A stretch of DNA of 21,262 nt, taken from Micavibrio_A sp035759665. Lineage in GTDB: Bacteria > Pseudomonadota > Alphaproteobacteria > Micavibrionales > Micavibrionaceae. The translations under genes were made by a program, and so were the position numbers. Position 1 is the stretch's first letter. Each line of letters begins with the position of its first letter. The stretch spans positions 1-21,262 of the forward strand of contig DASTUM010000107.1 in the NCBI GenBank assembly GCA_035759665.1, written 5' to 3'. This document shows, piece after piece, positions 1-7,749 of the stretch. The notes below the pieces were generated by a model, which worked only from the letters and a program-made list of their open reading frames with translations, was not told the DNA's origin and did no database searches.

Positions 1-1376
1 TGTTTGCCCGCGAATTGACGGGCGAGGTCTTCCAGATGTGTGATTTCCTCGATCTTCAGACCATCGACCTTGGCGGGGGCCGCCCCTTTCTTTGCCGGGC
101 GCTGCGGGATCACGGCGCGGTCGAAGCCGAGCTTCGCGGCCTCTTTCAGGCGCACGTCGGGCTGGGACACGGCACGGATTTCACCGGCGAGGCCGACCTC
201 GCCGAAGAAGACGCTATTGCCGGAAACGGGAATGTTGGATTGCGAGGATAAAAGCGCGGCGGCGACGGCAAGGTCGGCGGCGGGTTCGGAAATGCGGATG
301 CCGCCCGCGATGTTCAGGAAAATATCGGACGACGATAAGGTAACGCCGCATCTTGCCTCGAGCACCGCCAGCACCATAGCGAGGCGGCTCGAATCCCAGC
401 CGATCACGGCGCGGCGCGGTGTGCCGAGGGATGACGGCGCGACCAGCGCCTGCACCTCGACCAGCACGGGGCGCGTACCTTCCAGTCCCGCAAGGACGGC
501 GGAACCCGCCACATTGTCCTGTCGCTGCGCGAGGAAGAGCGCCGAGGGGTTCGGCACTTCGACCAGGCCTTCATTGGCCATTTCAAAGACACCGATTTCG
601 TCGGTCGGGCCGAAGCGGTTTTTCACGGTGCGCAGGATGCGGAACTGGTGGCCGCGGTCGCCTTCGAAATAAAGGACTGCATCGACCATGTGTTCGAGAA
701 CGCGCGGACCCGCGATCTGGCCTTCCTTCGTCACGTGGCCGACGAAGAGGATGGCGATGTTGCGTTTCTTCGCAATGCGGATCAGTTCCTGCGTGCATGT
801 CCTCACCTGAGTCACCGTTCCGGGCGCGGATTCGACGGTATCGACATACATGGTCTGGATGGAATCGATCACGATCAGATCCATGGGGTCGGATTCCATC
901 GTGGCGACGATGTCGCGCACCGATGTAGCCGAAGCCAGCGCCACGGGCGCTTTGTCCAGGCCCAGGCGGCGGGCGCGCAGGCGCACCTGATCGACCGCCT
1001 CTTCGCCGGAAACATACAGGCAGGTCTTTCCCGACTGCGCAAGTTTGCACACGACCTGAAGCAGCAGAGTCGATTTGCCGATGCCGGGATCGCCGCCTAT
1101 GAGGATCGCGGAGCCCGGCACCATGCCCCCGCCCGTGACGCGGTCGAATTCTTCCATGCCGGAGACGTGTCGCGGGATGTTTTGGTTGCTTTTGCCCTTC
1201 AAACTGACGAGATCGAGAGAACGGCCCTTTTTGGAGGCACCGAGGCCTTTAGGGGCGGATTCCGAGATTTCCTCGACGATCGTGTTCCATTCGTTGCAAG
1301 ATTCGCATTTTCCGCCCCATTTGGAAGTGACGGAACCGCAATTCTGACAGACATAGGATTTTTGATTTTTTGCCAT
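1..1376 (-). CDS. radA: DNA repair protein RadA/Sms (3' end cut by window edge)
   Basis: RadA is a RecA-like ATPase and branch-migration helicase that helps process recombination intermediates. Reading from the ATG at 1376-1374 gives about 458 codons with no stop before the window edge. E. coli RadA has about 460 residues, so only a few C-terminal residues should be missing. The four-cysteine zinc finger is visible (C10, C13, C24, C27 in CQNCGS...KCESC). Walker A follows (GGDPGIGKST, about residue 100), then a VIDSIQT Walker B segment and the RadA-specific KNRFG motif near residue 255 (KNRFGPTDEIGVF). The C-terminal third is the Lon-protease-like domain. A GGAT lies about 8 nt before the start. 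The gene diverges from the adaptor-ABC operon, and a LexA-type box lies in the shared upstream region. The identification is very secure. Confidence 0.97.
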   Translation of the reverse strand, partial: MAKNQKSYVCQNCGSVTSKWGGKCESCNEWNTIVEEISESAPKGLGASKKGRSLDLVSLKGKSNQNIPRHVSGMEEFDRVTGGGMVPGSAILIGGDPGIGKSTLLLQVVCKLAQSGKTCLYVSGEEAVDQVRLRARRLGLDKAPVALASATSVRDIVATMESDPMDLIVIDSIQTMYVDTVESAPGTVTQVRTCTQELIRIAKKRNIAILFVGHVTKEGQIAGPRVLEHMVDAVLYFEGDRGHQFRILRTVKNRFGPTDEIGVFEMANEGLVEVPNPSALFLAQRQDNVAGSAVLAGLEGTRPVLVEVQALVAPSSLGTPRRAVIGWDSSRLAMVLAVLEARCGVTLSSSDIFLNIAGGIRISEPAADLAVAAALLSSQSNIPVSGNSVFFGEVGLAGEIRAVSQPDVRLKEAAKLGFDRAVIPQRPAKKGAAPAKVDGLKIEEITHLEDLARQFAGK

Positions 1377-1463
1377 TTTAGTGATCCGTTTCAATGGGAT
1401 AGACTTTAAAAATCCATTAGTTCGTTTATCACGTTTTTTGCGTATCGCCCCTCTCCCGAACGG

Positions 1464-1478
1464 GAACAAAGGAAGAAC
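1464..1478. promoter_or_regulatory. Candidate LexA (SOS) box, GAAC-N7-GAAC
   Basis: The sequence GAACAAAGGAAGAAC has the direct-repeat form GAAC-N7-GAAC (GTTC-N7-GTTC on the other strand) known as the LexA operator of Alphaproteobacteria. A third GAAC sits just upstream at 1458-1461. On the minus strand the proximal half overlaps a possible -35 (TTGTTC, 1469-1464), followed 17 nt later by GATACG as a weak -10 for radA. Bound LexA could therefore block radA transcription. The box is 88-102 bp upstream of the radA start and 77-91 bp upstream of the adaptor start. Motif form is known; function here is inferred. Confidence 0.5.
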
Positions 1479-1554
1479 AAATATAGCGCAAGCCGGGCAA
1501 AAGACCAAGACATCTTTCATGACATCACCCTTTTTGCACCGTAAGATAACGACC

Positions 1555-2580
1555 ATGAAAATGAAGTTGGCCTTATTTGTCATAGCGCTTGGCGCCGCGG
1601 TCGCCCTGTTCTGGGCGTTCAATCCGGCCAGAGGCACGGAGGTGAAAACGGTCACGCCTGTCATGGCCCCGGCCGTTCAGGCCGTCTATGCGACGGGCAC
1701 CGTCGAGGCGAGCCTGATGATTCCGATTTCACCAAAGATCGGCGCGCGCCTGATGACGCTGGAGGTCGATGAAGGCAGCCGCGTCGAAGAGGGACAGATT
1801 CTGGCACAACTCGAAGACGCCGACATCCGGCAGAATGTGAGCGAGCTGAAAGCGCGCGCGACTCTTGCGCAGAAAGACCTGACGCGCGCGCAAAAGCTTG
1901 CAAAAACCGGCGCAATTTCAAAAGAATCCCTTGATACCGCAACCGCCAATGCCGCCGCGGCGACGGCGAGTCTCGAACGCGCGAAGGCGGAGCTCGGCTA
2001 TCTGAAACTCTTTGCGCCCGAGGCCGGCACCATCATCCGCCGCGACGGGGAGATGGGCGAGCAGATTGCGGCGGGCACGCCCGTCTTCTGGATGACGGGG
2101 GGCGACGCCATGCGCATCGAAACGGAAGTCGATGAGGAAGATATCGGCCTCGTCCAGCCCGGGCAGACGGTCGTGATCCGCGCCGACGCTTTCCCAAACC
2201 AAGTGTTCGAGGGCGAAGTGCAGAGCATCACGCCCAAGGGCGATCCCGTATCGCGGTCGTACCGTGTGCGCGTGTCGCTGGAGCAAAATTCGCCGCTGAT
2301 GATCGGCATGACGGCGGAAACGAACATCATCACGAAAGAAAAAGACGCCGCGATGATGGTGCCCGCGACATCGGTGAAGGGAAGCGAAGTTTTGAAAATA
2401 AAAGACGGCAAGGCCGTGGCGTCCCTCGTCACGACGGGTATCAAGACGCCGGACGCGGTTGAAATTCTCGAGGGCGTGAGCGAGGGCGAAGCCGTTGCGG
2501 TGAACTTCGATTCCACGCTGATGGAAAAAAGCAGGCTGCGCGCCAAACCCGCGAAATGGGCGCCCGCAAAAGCGAAATGA
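1555..2580 (+). CDS. Periplasmic adaptor (HlyD/MacA-like) of an ABC exporter
   Basis: This 341-aa protein is a membrane-fusion/adaptor subunit, anchored in the inner membrane and projecting into the periplasm. An N-terminal hydrophobic segment (about residues 4-22) is followed by a first half lipoyl/barrel-sandwich motif (about 60-90, with EVDEGSRVEEGQILAQLED). A coiled-coil hairpin rich in Ala, Lys and Glu spans about 90-145. The returning lipoyl half (LFAPEAGTIIRRDGEMGEQI) and a beta-barrel domain (about 180-265) come next. The reading frame is open upstream from 1381, but the ATG at 1555 starts directly on the signal anchor (MKMKLALFVIALG); ATGs at 1519 and 1561 are alternatives. Its stop overlaps the permease start in ATGA. 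The coiled coil is short, and no TolC-like gene is nearby. Substrate unknown. Confidence 0.88.
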   Translation: MKMKLALFVIALGAAVALFWAFNPARGTEVKTVTPVMAPAVQAVYATGTVEASLMIPISPKIGARLMTLEVDEGSRVEEGQILAQLEDADIRQNVSELKARATLAQKDLTRAQKLAKTGAISKESLDTATANAAAATASLERAKAELGYLKLFAPEAGTIIRRDGEMGEQIAAGTPVFWMTGGDAMRIETEVDEEDIGLVQPGQTVVIRADAFPNQVFEGEVQSITPKGDPVSRSYRVRVSLEQNSPLMIGMTAETNIITKEKDAAMMVPATSVKGSEVLKIKDGKAVASLVTTGIKTPDAVEILEGVSEGEAVAVNFDSTLMEKSRLRAKPAKWAPAKAK

Positions 2581-3821
2581 ACCTGTTCTTTACCATCGCG
2601 ATCAAGCATATCATGGCCCGCAAGCGCCAAAGCTTTGTCTCACTGCTCGGCATCATTATCGGCGTGGGGTTCTTCCTCGCCATCGCCTCGCTGATGCAGG
2701 GATCGCAGAACGATTTTATTTCGCGCCTTATCGACAATTCGCCGCATATCACGGTGCATGACGAATACCGCGAAGCCAAGGAGCAGCCGGTCAGGCAGCT
2801 TTACAAAGACCGCGTGGTTGAGTTGCGTTCCGTCCAGCCGCTGCCCGAAACGCGCGGCATCCGCGGCTACAAGCAGATTGTGGAGGATTTGAACTCCCGC
2901 CCCGGCGTCCGGGCCTCTGCGACCCTGACGGGGCAGGCGATCCTGAATTATGCGGGGCGCGACAACGCCATCGTCCTCAACGGCATGATCCCCGCCGACA
3001 TGAAAGACCTGACCACCATTGAGGAAAACATGAAAGAAGGGTCGGTCGACGATTTGATCGCCAACCGGAACGGCGTCATCGTCGGGGCGGAGCTGTGCCG
3101 CCGTTTAATGCTGGAAATTGGCGACAATATCACGCTGACCGCGGCCACAGGGCAGGTGCGCACCTTCAAAATCGTGGGGATTTTTCAGACCGGAAGCCTC
3201 GATTACGACGACAAGCAGGCCTTTACCGACATCAAGCGCGTGCAGGCGATGATGAACAAATCCAACCGCGCCAACACTGTCATCGTCAAGATGGACAAAT
3301 ATAACGACGCCCGCGCCCTCGCCGCCGAGATCGAGGCGAAGACCGGGTACAAAAGCGTGTCGTGGCAGGAGGCGAGCGAGGACATACTTTCCACCCTCGT
3401 GATCCGCAACGTCATCATGTATACGGTGGTCAGCGCCGTGCTGCTCGTCGCCGCGTTCGGGATTTACAACATCATCTTCACCATCATCATGGAAAAGCAA
3501 AAGGATATCGCCATCCTTAAATCCATGGGATTCCGCGCGGCCGACATTAAGAAAATCTTTATCATCCAGGGATGCATCCTCGGCATCGGCGGGGTGGCGT
3601 TCGGGTTGCCGTTCGGATGCCTTTTGATGCTGGCGCTCGGCCAGATCACCTTTGAGCCGCCGGGCGTGTCGGAGCCGATCCACATGCCGCTCGACTGGAG
3701 CGCGCCGCAATTTATCATCGCGGGCGCGTTCGCCTTTATAGCGGCGGTGATGGCGTCGTACCTGCCCGCCAAGAAGGGCGCGGACGTTCTGCCCGTCGAT
3801 ATATTGCGCGGGGGACAATGA
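2577..3821 (+). CDS. ABC exporter permease, FtsX/MacB-LolC/E-like
   Basis: This 414-aa inner-membrane permease has the 1+3 transmembrane layout of the type VII (MacB/LolCE/FtsX) ABC superfamily. TM1 is at about residues 20-42 (SLLGIIIGVGFFLAIASLMQG), followed by a periplasmic domain to about residue 275. Three C-terminal helices carry the FtsX motif EKQKDIAILKSMGFR at about 307-321. The NSPHITVHDEY stretch after TM1 resembles LolC/LolE. The start chosen is the ATG at 2577, which overlaps the adaptor stop (ATGA); an in-frame ATG at 2556 would add seven residues inside the upstream gene. Its stop overlaps the ATPase start, so the three genes are probably translationally coupled. Gene order adaptor-permease-ATPase matches DevBCA-type exporters. 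Confidence 0.9.
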   Translation: MNLFFTIAIKHIMARKRQSFVSLLGIIIGVGFFLAIASLMQGSQNDFISRLIDNSPHITVHDEYREAKEQPVRQLYKDRVVELRSVQPLPETRGIRGYKQIVEDLNSRPGVRASATLTGQAILNYAGRDNAIVLNGMIPADMKDLTTIEENMKEGSVDDLIANRNGVIVGAELCRRLMLEIGDNITLTAATGQVRTFKIVGIFQTGSLDYDDKQAFTDIKRVQAMMNKSNRANTVIVKMDKYNDARALAAEIEAKTGYKSVSWQEASEDILSTLVIRNVIMYTVVSAVLLVAAFGIYNIIFTIIMEKQKDIAILKSMGFRAADIKKIFIIQGCILGIGGVAFGLPFGCLLMLALGQITFEPPGVSEPIHMPLDWSAPQFIIAGAFAFIAAVMASYLPAKKGADVLPVDILRGGQ

Positions 3822-4495
3822 TGGGCGGGATTTTGCTCGACGCCAAAAACCTGACGCGCACGCTCGAAGGAGAGATTAAGGTCACGCTCGTCAGGGATGT
3901 GTCGCTTTCGATCGAAGCGGAGCATTTTACAGCCGTCACGGGGCCGTCGGGATCGGGAAAATCTTCCCTGCTCTATCTTCTGGGTTTGCTCGACAAGCCG
4001 ACGACGGGGAGCATCCATGTCGAGGGCATAGAGACGACAAAGCTGGATGAGGACAGGCTGGCACAGTTCCGTCTTGAAAAAATGGGATTTATCTTCCAGT
4101 TCCACTTTTTGCTGCCCGAATTTACGGCGCTGGAGAATGTCATGATGCCGATGCGGCGGCTCGGCAAGCGCGGCATTAACGAACAAAAGGAATGGGGTAT
4201 GGAGCTTCTGGAAAGCGTGGGCCTCAAGGATCAGGCGCACAAGCTGCCCAAACAAATGTCCGGCGGGCAGAACCAGCGTACGGCCATCGCCCGCGCCCTT
4301 GCCAACGACCCCGCCCTCGTCATGGCGGACGAGCCGACGGGGAATCTCGACACGCATTCGGCGGCGACGGTGCAGCAGATTTTAAAGGATATCGCCCATA
4401 CGCCGGGCCGCGCCGTAGTGGCGGTCACGCACGACGAAAGCTTTGCCCAGCAGGCGGACAAGCGCATCCATATTGTCGATGGGAAGATCGAATAA
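3818..4495 (+). CDS. ABC exporter ATPase, LolD/MacB/DevA-like
   Basis: This 225-aa nucleotide-binding subunit would power the permease encoded just upstream. Walker A is GPSGSGKSS (about residues 46-54). The Q-loop region reads FIFQFHFLLPEFTALENV, close to the LolD form. The signature is MSGGQNQR instead of LSGGQ. Walker B is VMADEPTGNLD, and the switch histidine lies in TVTHDE-like AVTHDESF. The gene begins with ATGATG overlapping the permease stop, so the start is 3818 or 3821. It ends two bases before a palindromic repeat that fills the gap to the convergent ung gene. Length is normal for stand-alone LolD-type ATPases. ATPase identity is certain; substrate is not. Confidence 0.93.
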   Translation: MMGGILLDAKNLTRTLEGEIKVTLVRDVSLSIEAEHFTAVTGPSGSGKSSLLYLLGLLDKPTTGSIHVEGIETTKLDEDRLAQFRLEKMGFIFQFHFLLPEFTALENVMMPMRRLGKRGINEQKEWGMELLESVGLKDQAHKLPKQMSGGQNQRTAIARALANDPALVMADEPTGNLDTHSAATVQQILKDIAHTPGRAVVAVTHDESFAQQADKRIHIVDGKIE

Positions 4496-4496
4496 T

Positions 4497-4563
4497 CGTC
4501 ATTGCGAGGAGCCGTAAGGCGACGCGGCAATCCATGGATTGCTTCGCTACGCTCGCAATGACG
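4497..4563. repeat. Palindromic interspersed repeat (CGTCATTGCGAG...CTCGCAATGACG)
   Basis: A 67-bp element is bounded by perfect 12-bp inverted ends (4497-4508 and 4552-4563). It contains a perfect 16-bp palindrome, GCAATCCATGGATTGC (4527-4542), and a small GCCGTAAGGC hairpin. It occupies nearly the whole gap between the convergent ATPase and ung genes. Its translation (VIARSRKATRQ...CFATLAMT) is of a type I recall as a frequent spurious ORF in many bacterial genomes, which suggests a widespread repeat family. It could act as a bidirectional transcript end, although it has no T-tract. Confidence 0.8.
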
Positions 4564-4566
4564 GAA

Positions 4567-5241
4567 TTAGATTTTCTGCCAGTCCACGGGTTCTTTGCCG
4601 TGTTTTTCGAGATAATCGTTGGCTTTTTTGAAATGGCCGTTGCCGAGGAAGCCGCGATGGGCGGAGAGCGGCGACGGGTGGACGGATTCCAGCACCAGAT
4701 GTTTTTTGCGGTCTATGTGCGCGCCTTTTTTCTGGGCGTAGGAGCCCCAGAGAAGAAAGACCACGTTTTCGCATTTTTCGTTCACGGCGCGGATGATTGC
4801 ATCGGTGAATTCTTCCCAGCCTTTTTTCTGGTGAGAGCCCGCCATGCCGCTTTGCACGGTCAGGGTGGCGTTCAGCAGCAGAACTCCCTGCTCCGCCCAG
4901 CCAGTCAGATCGCCCGTGCGCGGCATTTTGTAGCCGTATTCAGATTCGATTTCCTTGTAGATATTTTGCAGGGACGGCGGCAGGCGGACGCCTTTGGGCA
5001 CGGAAAAAGAAAGCCCGTGCGCCTGCCCTTCGCCGTGATAGGGGTCTTGGCCGATAATCACGATTTTGATGTTCGCCAGGCGCGTGGTATTGAGGGCGTT
5101 GAAGATATTCGCGTTCGCGGGAAAAATCGTTTTGCCCGCGCCCTTTTCAGCCTGAAGAAACGATTTCAGTTTCTTCATGTAGTCGCGTTCGAATTCCGGC
5201 TCCAGCAAGGCAAGCCAGTCTTTTTCCAATTTAACGGCCAT
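4567..5241 (-). CDS. ung: Uracil-DNA glycosylase (family 1)
   Basis: Ung removes uracil from DNA to start base-excision repair. The 224-aa product has the family-1 water-activating motif GQDPYH with catalytic Asp66. It also has the uracil-recognition segment LLNATLTVQ and the DNA-intercalation motif HPSPLSA at 188-194 with its essential His188. Length is normal for bacterial Ung (about 220-230 aa). The start ATG at 5241 lies 16 nt after the heparinase-family stop, with no strong Shine-Dalgarno sequence visible, so translation may depend on the upstream gene. The neighbouring gene on the other side converges across the palindromic repeat. Confidence 0.97.
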   Translation of the reverse strand: MAVKLEKDWLALLEPEFERDYMKKLKSFLQAEKGAGKTIFPANANIFNALNTTRLANIKIVIIGQDPYHGEGQAHGLSFSVPKGVRLPPSLQNIYKEIESEYGYKMPRTGDLTGWAEQGVLLLNATLTVQSGMAGSHQKKGWEEFTDAIIRAVNEKCENVVFLLWGSYAQKKGAHIDRKKHLVLESVHPSPLSAHRGFLGNGHFKKANDYLEKHGKEPVDWQKI

Positions 5242-5257
5242 AGGGGGGACTATAGGA

Positions 5258-6907
5258 TTACAGCAGTTCGCGCTGCAAGGCCCATTTTATCTGCAGCGTG
5301 TCGGCGTCCATGTCGGCCATAATGACCAGCTGCTGCGATTTGCGCGGGCGGATGCCTTCGCCGAGATAGACGCTTTCTTCCAGATCCAGCGTCGCGCCGG
5401 AGGCGGAGAAGCGCCAGCCCGTGCCGCCGGGGAGCTGCAGGATCGCCTCCTGATCTTCCTTGACCAGCGAAACGCTGACCTTGGGATGGAGGTGAAAGCG
5501 AACGGCGATTTTGTGGGGCTTGTTCAGGCCCGTCGTGCAGGTAAGCGTGTCTTCGCCGCGCAGGTCGTTGCCCTGATCAGCATAGTACAGGCGGCGGCGG
5601 TGGGTTATGCCGTTGACGGGGACGTAGCCGTCATGGCTGGCATCCACCAGAACGGCGTCGAACTTGTCTTCGCGGTCGCAGGTAACCTTTTTCGGTTTGC
5701 GCGAGAGCGAGCCGTCCTTGTGGATTTCGCAGGCGTTGCGGTCGTCGATGGTCAGCGTCGAATGGGCGGCGGTAAAGCGCAGCATATCCTGCCAGCCGGC
5801 GTTGGTCGGGTGCGAGCCGCAATTGACGATGATGCGCTCGCGGCCGTAGGACATTTCAAAGGCCAGCGGCGCGGCGTGTGATGTTACGTCGTGCGGCCAT
5901 TTCGGCGAGGCGCCCGTGTCCATAATGATAAGCCCGCGGCCCAGAGAAAGCCGCTCGTAGCCTGTGTGCGGCAGGGAATTGAGAGTCTTTGCACGCGATC
6001 CCGACTGCAGCAAAACCTGCTTCATCAGTTCTTCATGCCCTTCCTGTGAGCCGTTGAAGAGCGCAAGGAATCGATCGGTGTGACGGAAGAAGCGCAGCGC
6101 GGGAACGGCGCGGTCGAGCGCATGCTGGATACGTTCGGGGCAAGGATAGCCGCCCTGGCGCAAGGCCGTGCGGATGTCGATCAGCACGACAACGGCATCG
6201 AGCAATTGCTGCGGACTACGCGAGACATGGCCGCCGTCCGAAAGAATCTGCTTCCCGATTTCCTTGTGCAGGAGGTTGAGCGCCTGTTCGAGCAATTGTT
6301 CGCGGCCTTCCATGGCAAGGCCCGCATAGGCAAGGCCGCGAATGGCCTGCAGCAGCGGGATGCCCGCGAGGTTGCCCGGCGTACTGCGCGAGAGATGGCG
6401 CACCTGACGTGCGAGCGAGATATAGAATTGTTCCTGAAATTCCGGTGTCGCGCTTTCGCCGAAGAACGGGAAGGACGAGAGCCAGTTGGACAGGCGCAGG
6501 CCGAGGATATCGGGTTGCCAGTTGATCTCATCGGGATGCGGATGCTGCATCATCCAGTTTTCCAGCATCGCGCGCGCGGCCATGCGGCCCTTGTCGCCGC
6601 CCAATGCTTTCAGGTCACGAATCCATTCGAAGCCGTGGATGTATTTAATCCATGTCTCATCGACGCCCTCGGGATTCCAGTTGGCGTTGTGGAGTTCCAG
6701 CCGGTCGCCTTCCAGCGTGAAGATGCCGCCATGGATAAGCCAGCGCGCCTTTTCGGCGGAGCCTTTCCAGACATCGGTCGGCGACATCAGGAGTTTTTCA
6801 GGGATCGTTCCGGCGAGCTTCCACTTATCGACCATTTTGCTGCAGGCAATCGTGTGCAGGCTGCGGCGGAAGGTCTTGTGGGCGGTGCGGAACAGAATAT
6901 TGGTCAT
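5258..6907 (-). CDS. Heparinase II/III family protein
   Basis: This 549-aa protein matches the alphaproteobacterial heparinase II/III-like family often found beside rpe or rsmB-type genes. The N-terminal two-thirds is an alpha-helical toroid-like domain (about residues 40-300, rich in Trp, Leu and Arg, with NWLSSFPFFG and HLSRSTPGNLAGIP). A beta-sandwich C-terminal part contains the recognisable core SYGRERIIVNCGSHPTNAGW, DMLRFTAAHSTLTID and VNGITHRRRLYY. No clear signal peptide is visible; the N-terminus (MTNILFRTAHKTFRRSLH) is basic. Its ATG overlaps the rpe stop by one base (TAATG), so it is probably translationally coupled to rpe. Family members are polysaccharide lyases or inactive relatives; the substrate cannot be told. 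Confidence 0.85.
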   Translation of the reverse strand: MTNILFRTAHKTFRRSLHTIACSKMVDKWKLAGTIPEKLLMSPTDVWKGSAEKARWLIHGGIFTLEGDRLELHNANWNPEGVDETWIKYIHGFEWIRDLKALGGDKGRMAARAMLENWMMQHPHPDEINWQPDILGLRLSNWLSSFPFFGESATPEFQEQFYISLARQVRHLSRSTPGNLAGIPLLQAIRGLAYAGLAMEGREQLLEQALNLLHKEIGKQILSDGGHVSRSPQQLLDAVVVLIDIRTALRQGGYPCPERIQHALDRAVPALRFFRHTDRFLALFNGSQEGHEELMKQVLLQSGSRAKTLNSLPHTGYERLSLGRGLIIMDTGASPKWPHDVTSHAAPLAFEMSYGRERIIVNCGSHPTNAGWQDMLRFTAAHSTLTIDDRNACEIHKDGSLSRKPKKVTCDREDKFDAVLVDASHDGYVPVNGITHRRRLYYADQGNDLRGEDTLTCTTGLNKPHKIAVRFHLHPKVSVSLVKEDQEAILQLPGGTGWRFSASGATLDLEESVYLGEGIRPRKSQQLVIMADMDADTLQIKWALQRELL

Positions 6908-7563
6908 TATCCCCTCAGCGCCTTGATAGAGGCCGCGTATTGCGAGGGCCCGCCCTTGAAAACGGCGGTGCCGGCGACGAGAACAGTCGCGCCGGCGGCA
7001 ATTACCTGTTTCGCCGTTTCAGAGTTGATGCCGCCATCGACTTCGAGATCGATATCGCGGCCCGTGGCCTTGATGCGCGCGCGGACGTCGGAAATTTTAT
7101 CGAGCAGCGGGATGAATGCCTGTCCGCCAAAACCGGGGTTGACCGTCATCACCAGCACAAGATCGACAAGATCCATCACATGGTCGAGAACGGAGGTCGG
7201 CGTGCCGGGGTTGATCGCAAGACCCGCCTTTTTGCCCATCGCGCGTATGGCCTGCAGCGAGCGGTGCCAATGCGGGCCCGCTTCGGGATGAATGGTGATG
7301 ATGTCAGCGCCCGCGTCGGCGAAAGCCTGCAGATACGGATCGGCGGGAGAAATCATCAGATGGCAGTCGAAAACTTTTTTGGAAGCGCCGCGCACCATTT
7401 TCACGATGGGGGGGCCGAAGGTAATATTCGGCACGAAATGCCCGTCCATCACGTCGAGATGGATATAATCGGCGCCGGCGTCGTCGATGGCAGCGACTTC
7501 ATCCCCGAGTTTCGAAAAATCGGCAGATAGAATCGATGGTGATATTCTGACAATTGATGCCAT
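6907..7563 (-). CDS. rpe: Ribulose-phosphate 3-epimerase
   Basis: Rpe interconverts ribulose 5-phosphate and xylulose 5-phosphate in the pentose-phosphate pathway. The 218-aa product is a complete TIM barrel. Metal and catalytic residues are in place: H35 and D37 in HLDVMDGHFVPN, H68 in CHLMI, and D176 in EVDGGIN. The phosphate-binding loop region VNPGFGGQAF and the C-terminal GTAVF are also present. The start at 7563 gives MASIVRISPSILSADF, the expected N-terminus. It is the first gene of a likely rpe-heparinase-ung unit, preceded by a 186-bp gap with a candidate promoter and a DnaA box. Confidence 0.97.
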   Translation of the reverse strand: MASIVRISPSILSADFSKLGDEVAAIDDAGADYIHLDVMDGHFVPNITFGPPIVKMVRGASKKVFDCHLMISPADPYLQAFADAGADIITIHPEAGPHWHRSLQAIRAMGKKAGLAINPGTPTSVLDHVMDLVDLVLVMTVNPGFGGQAFIPLLDKISDVRARIKATGRDIDLEVDGGINSETAKQVIAAGATVLVAGTAVFKGGPSQYAASIKALRG

Positions 7564-7620
7564 TTTTTATCAGTTCTCATCCAGGACGTGGAGGCGGGAG
7601 GGAAGGGCCTTCGAATCAAT

Positions 7621-7649
7621 AGTTTACCCGTTGGTTATCCACAGGGCAA
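7621..7649 (-). promoter_or_regulatory. Candidate rpe promoter with an embedded DnaA box
   Basis: On the minus strand TTGCCC (7649-7644) and TAAACT (7626-7621) are separated by exactly 17 nt, each matching 4 of 6 consensus positions. The spacer begins with TGTGGATAA, the complement of the perfect DnaA box TTATCCACA at 7635-7643. Transcription would start about 50 nt before the rpe ATG. The box sequence is seen directly; its use by DnaA is inference. The rest of this 186-bp gap is AT-rich near rsmB (7700-7730) and shows no gene. Confidence 0.4.
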
Positions 7650-7749
7650 ACCCTATCGAATCGGGGCCGCTTAAAATTTTTCAGCAAGACGGAAAAAATC
7701 CGCACAGAATTTGTAATATGTATAATATTTGCCCGAAAGCGGCGTTCGG

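Noticed and set aside
4192..5322. 376-codon plus-strand frame spanning the ATPase end, the repeat and ung
   Set aside because: It crosses two well-supported genes and a palindromic repeat, and its product shows no family features.
7721..7726. TATAAT on the plus strand between rpe and rsmB
   Set aside because: No plus-strand gene lies downstream and no -35 is at the right distance.
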